Positions 24,487 to 31,703 of a DNA stretch of 64,000 nucleotides are shown here, in pieces. This DNA is from Propionibacterium sp. Its GTDB lineage: Bacteria; Actinomycetota; Actinomycetes; Propionibacteriales; Propionibacteriaceae. Below the pieces are notes generated by a model. That model worked only from the letters and a program-made list of their open reading frames with translations, ran no database searches and was not told the DNA's origin. A program made the translations under genes and the position numbers. Every line of letters begins with the position of its first letter. Position 1 is the stretch's first letter. The stretch lies in contig JAAYVB010000046.1 in the NCBI GenBank assembly GCA_012517405.1, forward strand, positions 1-64,000. Reading direction: 5' to 3'.

Positions 24487-26018
24487 CAGGACTCCTGACT
24501 CTGAGTAGCGACGACACCGAACATATCTCGTTCATCGGTCATGTCCGGCGGGCCCCAGAACTGGGCGCGTGGCTGACTGCCCACGCCTTCGTCCATCAAT
24601 ACCCAGGTGTCTTTCGAGCCGCCGCCCTGGGAGGAGTTCACGATCAGCTGTCCCTCGCCAAGCGCGACCCGGGTCAACCCACCGGGCAGCACCTTCACGC
24701 TCTCGCCGTCGTTCACGGCGAACGGCCGAAGATCGACATGGCGAGCACCCAGCTCACCGTCGATCATCGTCGGCACCGTCGACAGTTGGACGACCGGCTG
24801 AGCGATCCAGTTGCGGGGCTCCTCCAAGATCGCGGCTCGTAAGATGTCCAACTCCTTGGGGCTTGCCTTGGGGCAGATCACCACGCCCTTGCCACCCGAA
24901 CCGTCCACCGGCTTCACGACCATCTCCTCCAGCCGGTCGAGCACCTCGACACGATCCTTCGGATTCTCCAGCCGCCAGGTATCCACCCCGGCCAGGATCG
25001 GCTCGGCATCCAGATAGTACCGGATCAGGTCCGGAACATAGGTGCATATCAGCTTGTCATCAGCCACTCCGTTGCCCACGGCGTTGGCGATCGTCACTCC
25101 CCCGGCAGCGGCGACCGCAAGCACCCCGGCCACTCCGAGCACCGAATCCGGACGGAAGTACATCGGGTCGAGGAAGTCATCGTCCACCCGGCGATAGATG
25201 ACATGCACCGGCTGGGCGCCCTTGGTCGTACGCGCCTTGACCTGCCCGCTCTCGCAGAACAGGTCGCTGCCCTCCACCAGTTCGACGCCCATCATGCGGG
25301 CCAGCAGCGCGTGTTCGAAATAGGCGGAGTTGTGCACACCGGGTGTCAGCACCACCACGGTCGGCTCGTTGATGCCCTCCGGAGCCGCCGCCCTCAGCGC
25401 CTCCAGCAGCAGCTGCGGGTAGCCGTGCACCGGCCGCACCTGATACCGGCCCATCCACTCGGGGAACGCGGTGGACATGGCGCGGCGGTTCGTCATCACA
25501 TAGCTGACACCGCTGGGAATGCGGACGTTGTCCTCCAGCACCCGGAAGACTCCGGATGCGTCGCGCACCAGGTCGGTACCGGAGACGTGGATACGTACGC
25601 CATTCGGCGGCCGGATGCCGTGCGCCACCCGGTGGTAGTGCGTCGAGGTGGCGACGATGCGCCGCGGTATCACCCCGTCGCCGAAGACCTTGCCGGAGCC
25701 GTAGACGTCGGCGAGGAAAGCCTCCAGCGCCGTCACTCGCTGCTGGACGCCGGCCTCGATCTGCGCCCAGTCGGCGGCCGTGATGATGCGCGGCACGACA
25801 TCGAGTGGGAAGGGGCTTTCGACACCGCCCACATCGAAGGTGACGCCCTGATCGAGGTACGTACTGCGCACATAGTCGGCACGATCGATGAACTCGGTGT
25901 TCGGCATATCCGACATGAGCTCGTAGGACAGACCATAAGACGACCGGACCTCCTCGCCGTCGAACATCTCGTCGTAGACGCCTTCGGGGGGGTGATACCG
26001 ATTTACCAGGCTCTCCAT
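24486..26018 (-). CDS. Circularly permuted ATP-grasp type 2 ligase-like protein
   Basis: This 510-residue protein has the conserved blocks of the CP_ATPgrasp_2 family: VYDEMFDGEEVRSSY at the N-terminus, LADVYGSGKVFGDGVIP near 103-120, DLVRDASGVFRVLEDNVRIP near 150-170, NAVGNGVADDK near 320, and the glycine-rich nucleotide loop VVKPVDGSGGKG near 375. ATP-grasp enzymes join a carboxylate to an amine through an acyl-phosphate. All nucleotide and metal motifs look intact, so this is the better candidate for the active ligase of the two paralogues. It heads the minus-strand operon. A TAGGAT -10 ends 6 nt before the ATG, suggesting leaderless transcription. Confidence 0.9.
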   Translation of the reverse strand: MESLVNRYHPPEGVYDEMFDGEEVRSSYGLSYELMSDMPNTEFIDRADYVRSTYLDQGVTFDVGGVESPFPLDVVPRIITAADWAQIEAGVQQRVTALEAFLADVYGSGKVFGDGVIPRRIVATSTHYHRVAHGIRPPNGVRIHVSGTDLVRDASGVFRVLEDNVRIPSGVSYVMTNRRAMSTAFPEWMGRYQVRPVHGYPQLLLEALRAAAPEGINEPTVVVLTPGVHNSAYFEHALLARMMGVELVEGSDLFCESGQVKARTTKGAQPVHVIYRRVDDDFLDPMYFRPDSVLGVAGVLAVAAAGGVTIANAVGNGVADDKLICTYVPDLIRYYLDAEPILAGVDTWRLENPKDRVEVLDRLEEMVVKPVDGSGGKGVVICPKASPKELDILRAAILEEPRNWIAQPVVQLSTVPTMIDGELGARHVDLRPFAVNDGESVKVLPGGLTRVALGEGQLIVNSSQGGGSKDTWVLMDEGVGSQPRAQFWGPPDMTDERDMFGVVATQSQES

Positions 26019-26024
26019 GCTCGA

Positions 26025-26044
26025 ATCCTAAGGAAAACATGTTT
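26025..26044 (-). promoter_or_regulatory. Leaderless -10 (TAGGAT) with adjoining palindrome AAACATGTTT
   Basis: On the minus strand TAGGAT (26030 to 26025) ends 6 nt before the ATG at 26018. A perfect 10-bp palindrome, AAACATGTTT (26035-26044), lies just upstream in the spacer, well placed for a repressor. Confidence 0.45.
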
Positions 26045-26131
26045 CCACCATGTTGCGGTTCGTTGACAAGCACGGTCCCCTGGGCGACAGAGCACTCGGT
26101 CACCTGCCCTCCGGATACAGTGGAAGGAATA

Positions 26132-26160
26132 CTGACAGCCTGATCCGCGTTTGATATCCT
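26132..26160 (+). promoter_or_regulatory. Sigma-70-type promoter for PAC2 gene
   Basis: CTGACA (26132-26137) and TATCCT (26155-26160) are separated by 17 nt, giving a leader of about 25 nt before ATG 26192. Confidence 0.6.
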
Positions 26161-26191
26161 GATCGGTCGAACAAGTAACGGAGGTGGTGAC

Positions 26192-27118
26192 ATGCTCGAC
26201 CCTGCTGAACTGTTCAATCCGGAGCCACATCTGGAATCTGACGAATACCCACAGCCCGACGGTGAGCGTCCCACACTACTGATCACACTTGGTGGTTACG
26301 GAGATGCCGGCGAGGCTCAGGAGCTGATCGGCCGCCAACTGTCGGAGCGGCTGGCCAACCACAAGCTGGGCACTTTCGACATCGATCAGCTCTATGACTA
26401 CGCCGGACAGCGTCCGCAGATCATCTTCGATCGCGATCACTTCACCGACTATCAGAAGCCGGAGATCGCGCTGCACAAGGTGACCGACGACGCTGGTGCC
26501 GGGTTCTTCTGGCTGTCCGGCCCCGAACCCGCGCTCCAGTGGGAGCGGATGATCGCCTCCATCGAACACGTGATGGATGGCTTCGACATCGGACGCGTGC
26601 TGATCCTTCAGGCAGTGCCGGCGCCCACGCCGCACACTCGGCCCATTCATGTGTCAGGCTTCGCCTCCGACCCCGTCTTGTTGGGAGATCGGGACGGTCT
26701 GCCGGGCACCTTCCAGATGAGTTCGCCGTTCATCGGTCTGCTCACCTTGCGGCTGGGTGAACACGGTAAGGACGTCATTGGTCTGGCCGCTCATGTGCCC
26801 TACTACGTGGCCGAGTCGGGTTACCCCGATGCCGCGATCGCGTTGCTCCAGCAGGCCAGCTCGGTGAGCGGGCTGGCGTTGCCCAGCGACGGCAGCCTCG
26901 CCCAGTCGTCCGAAACAGTGAATCAGACGATTGAGCAGCAGGTCACCGCTTCGGCTGAAGCCCAGCAGGTGGTCGCACGGCTGGAGCAGCAGTACGAGCA
27001 GTACATGAGCCATCGCCAGATCACCCCGCGTGCCAACGTGCCCACCGCCGAGGAGATCGGCGCCGAGGTTGAGGAATTCCTCAAGGGCCTGGACGACGGC
27101 GATCAGCCCACAGACTGA
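26192..27118 (+). CDS. PAC2 family protein (proteasome assembly chaperone 2-like)
   Basis: This 308-residue soluble protein contains the PAC2 features: TLLITLGGYGDAGEAQELIG near residues 28-47, DIDQLYDYAGQRP near 63-75, a central QAVPAPTPHTRP segment, and the FSSPFIGLL-like segment MSSPFIGLLTLRLGEHG. The C-terminus (about 240-300) is Gln/Glu-rich and probably coiled coil. Actinobacterial PAC2 proteins are named for similarity to eukaryotic proteasome chaperones; in bacteria their role is not settled. GGAGG precedes the ATG and a recognisable -35/-10 pair lies upstream. It is transcribed divergently from the ATP-grasp operon, with 173 nt between starts. Confidence 0.85.
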   Translation: MLDPAELFNPEPHLESDEYPQPDGERPTLLITLGGYGDAGEAQELIGRQLSERLANHKLGTFDIDQLYDYAGQRPQIIFDRDHFTDYQKPEIALHKVTDDAGAGFFWLSGPEPALQWERMIASIEHVMDGFDIGRVLILQAVPAPTPHTRPIHVSGFASDPVLLGDRDGLPGTFQMSSPFIGLLTLRLGEHGKDVIGLAAHVPYYVAESGYPDAAIALLQQASSVSGLALPSDGSLAQSSETVNQTIEQQVTASAEAQQVVARLEQQYEQYMSHRQITPRANVPTAEEIGAEVEEFLKGLDDGDQPTD

Positions 27119-27143
27119 GTCTGCCGACAGCCCACGACGCCGC

Positions 27144-27887
27144 TCACAGCGTCCACGCCCGCACTCCCCCGGCGATGCCGGCGGCATTCGGGACGACCAC
27201 CACGTCATCCCCGAGCGCGATCAGCGCTCCGGGGGTGATACGGCGCGAGTTTCCGCCGCCCAGATAGACCCGGTCCCAGACGAAGACCGGACGCAACGAG
27301 TCGACCACCCGGCGGACGCGGCGCGACCACATCGCATTGCCGAGCCGGCGGCGTTCCGGCTCACCGATGTATTCGTCGTAGGTCGACATCCGTATCGGCC
27401 CGCGGGATATCTCCAGATGCGGGGCCAGATGCCCGCCGTCGAAGTGGGCCGAGCCCAGGCCGGTTCCCAGCGTGAGCACCACTTCGATTCCGGTACCGGT
27501 GATGACCCCGGCGCCGTGCACCTCGGCATCATTCAGCACCTTGGCGGGCATCCCGAGGGAGTCGGAGACCACCGACTGAAAGTCCAGACCCTCCCACTCG
27601 GTCACCAGTTGCGGTAACACGCGAGTGCGTGGCCCGCGTTCGGTGATGTAGTGCGGCGTGCTGATCACCACTCCGTGACGCAGCATCCCGGGCATGCCGA
27701 TGGTTATCCGTTGGGCAGGCGGCAACTGGGCCGCGAGCTCTCGGAAACACTCGATGAGTCGCGCCGGCGGCAGGGGGTAGGGGGTGGGAATGCGGATGAC
27801 GGGGGCTTTCATCGTTCCGGCCGCGTCCAGGACCGAGGCCTTGAGTCCGGACCCTCCGCAGTCAACGGTCAATGTAGTGATCTGCAC
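27144..27887 (-). CDS. ROK-family sugar kinase (polyphosphate glucokinase-like)
   Basis: This 247-residue protein has the ROK phosphate-binding motif TVDCGGSGLKASVLD at the N-terminus, a second glycine-rich motif VVLTLGTGLGSAHFDGG near residue 145 and a C-terminal YLGGGNSRRI. The length and the order of motifs fit polyphosphate/ATP glucokinases of actinobacteria (about 250-265 residues), which phosphorylate glucose using polyphosphate or ATP. Phosphodonor specificity cannot be read here, so the symbol is left empty. The GTG at 27887 was chosen because a TACAGT -10 ends 6 nt before it. The promoter overlaps that of the divergent MFS gene. Confidence 0.8.
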   Translation of the reverse strand: MQITTLTVDCGGSGLKASVLDAAGTMKAPVIRIPTPYPLPPARLIECFRELAAQLPPAQRITIGMPGMLRHGVVISTPHYITERGPRTRVLPQLVTEWEGLDFQSVVSDSLGMPAKVLNDAEVHGAGVITGTGIEVVLTLGTGLGSAHFDGGHLAPHLEISRGPIRMSTYDEYIGEPERRRLGNAMWSRRVRRVVDSLRPVFVWDRVYLGGGNSRRITPGALIALGDDVVVVPNAAGIAGGVRAWTL

Positions 27888-27893
27888 GGGGTA

Positions 27894-27903
27894 ACTGTAA
27901 GCT
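27894..27903. promoter_or_regulatory. Overlapping divergent leaderless -10 elements
   Basis: The minus-strand TACAGT (27899 to 27894) is 6 nt from GTG 27887, and the plus-strand TAAGCT (27898 to 27903) is 6 nt from GTG 27910. The two hexamers share two bases within a 22-bp intergenic region. Confidence 0.5.
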
Positions 27904-27909
27904 GCCTTG

Positions 27910-29088
27910 GTGCTTGGGCAGTCATCGGCTTCACCCGGGCGTGCCCGTGTCGGGGTCTCATTGAACTTCTTCACCAACGGGCTGATGCTGACCCTGGTGC
28001 CCCGGCTGCCCGAGATCAAGCAGGCCTTCGAACTCAGCGACGACTTCTACGGGATCGTGGTGGCGGCGATGGGCGCCGGCGCTTTGGTGGTCGGCCCGCT
28101 GCCTGCACGCTTCATCGCCCGTCACGGCGCGTTGAAGGTCGCCCTGGTTAGCACCATCGGTGCCGCACTGATGCTGGCGCTGGCCTCCGGCGCAGCAAGC
28201 CCGCTGGCCTTCGCCGTCGCCTTCTTCCTGATGGGCGTGCTGGACGCCCACATCGATGCGGCTCAGAACACCCAGGGAGTGGCCGTTCAGATCTGGGCCG
28301 GACGCACCATCATGAGCTCGTTGCACGCGACCTGGAGCGTCGGGGCCACCGTGGCGACCCTGGCCGGGTCGCTGGCGGCCGGTCTTCGGGTGCCGCTGGC
28401 CGTTCATGGTGGGGCGATGGCGGCAACAATCATCGTCTTGGCGCTGGCCTGTTATCGGATGGGTGTCATCCCGCCCGACGTGCGGTTGGCGCAGCTGCAC
28501 AGCAAGCAGAAGGCCGATCAGCAGGCGCCGGCGAACTGGCGGCGGCTGCTGCCGGTTCTGCCGCTCGCGCTGCTGGGTGTGGTGGGCGTTGTTCCGGAGG
28601 ATGCCACCAACAACTGGGCTGCGCTGTATCTGGTCGACCATTTCGGCCTGGGCTACTCGCCGGCCGGCATGGCGGTGACCGTAATGCTGGTCGCCCAGGT
28701 GATCGGCCGCCTGCTCAGCGATCCGCTCGCCGACCGGTATGGCCAAGAAACGGTCGCCAGCGTCGGCGGTGGCCTGGTCGCGGCCGGCGCCCTGGTGGTC
28801 ATCGCCACGCCGGTGGCGCCGTTGGTCTACGTCGGACTCGTGCTGATCGGGGTCGGCTGCGCACCGATCGTCCCGACCGCGTTCAGCGCGGCAGGACGAT
28901 TGCCCGGGCTGGCGTCCGGCACCGGTATCTCCCTGGTCGGTTTCGCGTTGCGGCTTGGCCTGACACTCAACTCGCCGCTGATGGGTGCGGTGGCCGAACG
29001 CTCCAGTGTGCGTGCTGCTTTCGGCATCGTCGTGATCGCAGGCCTGGCGGCCTGCCTACTGGCCTGGCGATACCGCCCACGGCACTGA
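27910..29088 (+). CDS. Major facilitator superfamily transporter
   Basis: This 392-residue membrane protein has about twelve hydrophobic segments in two sets of six, with the MFS signature-like loop GPLPARFIARHGALK between helices 2 and 3 and the related LLSDPLADRYGQETV in the second half. The family type (FucP/YbjJ-like, beginning SLNFFTNGLMLTLVPRLPEIK) often carries sugars, drugs or metabolites; the substrate is unknown. GTG 27910 is supported by a TAAGCT -10 exactly 6 nt upstream. It is divergent from the sugar kinase and lies 54 nt before the sulfolipid pair. Confidence 0.85.
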   Translation: MLGQSSASPGRARVGVSLNFFTNGLMLTLVPRLPEIKQAFELSDDFYGIVVAAMGAGALVVGPLPARFIARHGALKVALVSTIGAALMLALASGAASPLAFAVAFFLMGVLDAHIDAAQNTQGVAVQIWAGRTIMSSLHATWSVGATVATLAGSLAAGLRVPLAVHGGAMAATIIVLALACYRMGVIPPDVRLAQLHSKQKADQQAPANWRRLLPVLPLALLGVVGVVPEDATNNWAALYLVDHFGLGYSPAGMAVTVMLVAQVIGRLLSDPLADRYGQETVASVGGGLVAAGALVVIATPVAPLVYVGLVLIGVGCAPIVPTAFSAAGRLPGLASGTGISLVGFALRLGLTLNSPLMGAVAERSSVRAAFGIVVIAGLAACLLAWRYRPRH

Positions 29089-29142
29089 CCCGATACTGTG
29101 ACTCATAGGTCCCGAGCATGACCATCGAGTGGAAGAGATGAG

Positions 29143-30345
29143 ATGAAGGTTCTGGTTCTGGGCGGCGATGGTTTCTGCGGATGGCCGGCGTCCCTGCACC
29201 TGTCGGCTCGCGGCGATGAGGTGATCATCGTGGACAACTTCTCGCGACGGCGGATCGACGAGGAGCTGGAGGTCCAGTCCCTGACCCCCATCCGCACGAT
29301 GGTGGAACGCCGAGCAGCGTGGCAGGAAGTCAGCGGCCGGGCGATCTCAGTCGTCGAACTCGACGTCGCTCATGACTACCACGGGCTGCTGGCACTGCTG
29401 CGCGAGGAGTGTCCGGATGCGATCATTCACTACGCCGAACAGCGCGCTGCCCCCTATTCCATGAAGTCCGGCAAGCACAAGCGCTACACCATCGACAACA
29501 ACGTCAACGCCACCCACAACGTGCTCTGCGCGATCGTGGAATCCGGTCACGACATCCACCTGGTGCATCTGGGCACCATGGGTGTCTACGGATACGGCAC
29601 GGCCGGCATGGCCATTCCGGAGGGCTATCTCGGCATCCAGGTGCCCACCGATGACGGCCTGGTCGAAACCGAGATCCTCTACCCCACCAACCCTGGCTCG
29701 GTCTACCACATGACCAAGGTGCTCGATCAGACCATGTTCGCCTACTACGCCAAGAACGACGAACTGCGCATCACCGACCTCCATCAGGGCATCATCTGGG
29801 GCACCAACACCATCCAGACCAAGCTGGACGAGCGGCTGATCAATCGCTTCGACTATGACGGCGACTACGGCACCGTGCTGAACCGTTTCCTGATGCAGGC
29901 CGCGGTCGGCTACCCGCTGACCGTGCACGGCACCGGCGGTCAGACCCGCGCTTTCATCCACATCCAGGACATGGTGCGCTGCATCGAGATCGCGCTGAAC
30001 AATCCTCCGGCCGCCGGCGACAAGGTGAAGATCTTCAACCAGATGACCGAAACCCACCGGGTGCGCGATCTGGCGGCGCTGGTCGCCGAGTTGACCGGTG
30101 CCGAGGTTGAGATGGTGCCCGACCCCCGCAAGGAGGCGGCGGAGAACGAACTCATCGTCCACAACGACAACTTCTTGGCACTCGGCCTGGATCCGATCAC
30201 CCTCAGCGAGGGCCTGCTGATGGAGATCAACGAGACCGCCGGGCGCTATGCCGATCGTGCCGATCTCAGCCGCATTCCCGCGACCTCACTGTGGACCAGG
30301 CACCAGCAGGCCGGCGTCCCGGCCTCACGGGCGTCCGCGGAGTAG
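29143..30345 (+). CDS. sqdB: UDP-sulfoquinovose synthase (SQD1/SqdB family)
   Basis: This 400-residue extended short-chain dehydrogenase starts with LVLGGDGFCGWPASLHLS, the distinctive SQD1 variant of the NAD-binding motif. Catalytic residues are in place: Thr145 (HLGTMGVYG) and the Tyr188-x3-Lys192 pair (VYHMTKVLD). Other SQD1 hallmarks are YAEQRAAPYSM, NRFDYDGDYGTVLNRF and GTGGQTRAFIHIQD. SQD1/SqdB adds sulfite to an enzyme-bound UDP-4-keto-glucose derivative to give UDP-sulfoquinovose. The next gene encodes the matching glycosyltransferase, so together they could make sulfoquinovosyl diacylglycerol. GGAAGAG precedes the ATG. This is unusual for a non-photosynthetic actinobacterium. Confidence 0.9.
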   Translation: MKVLVLGGDGFCGWPASLHLSARGDEVIIVDNFSRRRIDEELEVQSLTPIRTMVERRAAWQEVSGRAISVVELDVAHDYHGLLALLREECPDAIIHYAEQRAAPYSMKSGKHKRYTIDNNVNATHNVLCAIVESGHDIHLVHLGTMGVYGYGTAGMAIPEGYLGIQVPTDDGLVETEILYPTNPGSVYHMTKVLDQTMFAYYAKNDELRITDLHQGIIWGTNTIQTKLDERLINRFDYDGDYGTVLNRFLMQAAVGYPLTVHGTGGQTRAFIHIQDMVRCIEIALNNPPAAGDKVKIFNQMTETHRVRDLAALVAELTGAEVEMVPDPRKEAAENELIVHNDNFLALGLDPITLSEGLLMEINETAGRYADRADLSRIPATSLWTRHQQAGVPASRASAE

Positions 30346-30359
30346 GAGCGACCTCGCCG

Positions 30360-31499
30360 ATGCGCATCGCGATGTTCACCGAGGTCTTCTTGCCCAAGAT
30401 CGACGGTGTGGTCACCAGGGTGCTGCGCACCTTGGACGAGTTGTCGGCGATGGGCCATGACGTGCTGGTCTTCGCGCCCGGTTCCCCACCCCCGGTCTAT
30501 GCAGGTTTCGACATCGTCAAGGTGCGTTCGGTCGGCTTCCGGCCGTGGTATCCGGAGATCAAGGTCGGGTTGCCGACCCCGAAGATAGCCGAGCAGATGA
30601 TCGCCTTCCGGCCCGAGGTCGTGCACGCGGTCAACCCGGCCTGGCTGGCGGCCTACGGTGTGCTGTCCGCCAAACGCCGCGACATCCCCCTGCTCGCCTC
30701 GTATCACACCCAGCTGGCCAGCTACACCAAGGATCTGCACCTGTCCTGGCTGGCCGGTACCGCCGACCGCTGGACAACCACCCTGCACAACCGTGCGGAG
30801 GTGAACCTGTGCACATCGCCCCAGATGGTGGCTGCAGCGATCGCCGGCGGGGTCACCGACGTCGACTTGTGGCCCAAGGCCGTCGACACCGTGACGTACC
30901 ATCCGGGCGCGCGTACCAAGCGGATGCGCCGCAGATTGACCGACAGCCATCCCGACATGCCGCTGGCGATCTATGTCGGCCGGCTGTCGAACGAAAAGAA
31001 TCTGGACGATCTGTTGCCGGTGGTACACCAAATGCCGGATGTCCGGTTCGCTTTCGTGGGCTCCGGACCGGCCAGAGAGTCCCTGGAAAGCGCATTCTCT
31101 GGTACAAATACGGTCTTCACCGGCTATCTGCGCGGCCATGAACTGGCCGAGGCCTATGCCAGCGCCGACGTCTTCTGTTTCCCGTCGACGACCGAGACGC
31201 TTGGTCTGGCAGGGCTGGAGGCGATGGCCTCCGGTGTACCCGTGATCGGTGCGGATGCCGGCGGTATTCCCCACCTGTTCGACGACCGGATCCAAGGCTT
31301 CTTGGTGCCCCCGCATGATCCGTTCGAGTTCGCCACCAAGCTGCGGATGCTGGTCGACGATCCGCAGTTGCGGCGGCGGATGGCGCAGGCGGCCCGCGCC
31401 GAGGCCGAGCGCCTCAGTTGGCGCTCCGCCACCGAAGCACTGGTCGGATACTACGAACTCGCCATCGAACGCCACGCACTACGGCACGAGAAATCCTGA
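30360..31499 (+). CDS. sqdX: Family 4 glycosyltransferase, sulfoquinovosyltransferase-like (SqdX/SQD2)
   Basis: This 379-residue GT-B protein starts RIAMFTEVFLPKIDGVVTRV and contains ASYHTQLASYTKDLHL, CTSPQMVAAAI, the nucleotide-sugar motif YVGRLSNEKNLDDLL and the E-x7-E element ETLGLAGLEAMASG. These are features of the SqdX/SQD2 group, which transfers sulfoquinovose from UDP-sulfoquinovose to diacylglycerol. It starts 14 nt after the UDP-sulfoquinovose synthase gene with a GGAG 11 nt upstream of the ATG, so the two are cotranscribed. Another acceptor (a different lipid or glycan) remains possible because related GT4 enzymes, such as PimA here, are broadly similar. Confidence 0.82.
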   Translation: MRIAMFTEVFLPKIDGVVTRVLRTLDELSAMGHDVLVFAPGSPPPVYAGFDIVKVRSVGFRPWYPEIKVGLPTPKIAEQMIAFRPEVVHAVNPAWLAAYGVLSAKRRDIPLLASYHTQLASYTKDLHLSWLAGTADRWTTTLHNRAEVNLCTSPQMVAAAIAGGVTDVDLWPKAVDTVTYHPGARTKRMRRRLTDSHPDMPLAIYVGRLSNEKNLDDLLPVVHQMPDVRFAFVGSGPARESLESAFSGTNTVFTGYLRGHELAEAYASADVFCFPSTTETLGLAGLEAMASGVPVIGADAGGIPHLFDDRIQGFLVPPHDPFEFATKLRMLVDDPQLRRRMAQAARAEAERLSWRSATEALVGYYELAIERHALRHEKS

Positions 31500-31566
31500 G
31501 CCGTAGCCGACCTGTCACGCCGAATCTCTCCGACCAGTCGGCCCTGCGCAAGAGAAACGACCGAGC

Positions 31567-31633
31567 CTGCAACAGTTGCAGAACTGGGGTCCCTGCGCTG
31601 ATGGAAACCCGGTGCAACTGGCTCGTCAGCGCA
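31567..31633 (+). promoter_or_regulatory. Structured leader with competing pairings upstream of mmd operon
   Basis: CTGCAAC-A-GTTGCAG at 31567-31581 is a near-continuous palindrome. CAGTTGCA (31573-31580) can instead pair with TGCAACTG (31613-31620), and TGCGCTGA (31594-31601) with TCAGCGCA (31626-31633). The last two helices interlock, so they would form a pseudoknot or alternative states. The region sits in the 204-nt gap before mmdA. Confidence 0.4.
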
Positions 31634-31703
31634 AGGCTGTATCATGCTAGGTTTGCCACAGCATCGGTTATCGGTGCTCACTACTTGTGACAGCGAGGTG
31701 ACA

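Noticed and set aside
31500-31703. Definite cobalamin riboswitch call
   Set aside because: Only a loose match to the GGGAA...GGTG...AA block is present and the 3' conserved portions were not found; it is kept as a structured leader of unknown ligand.
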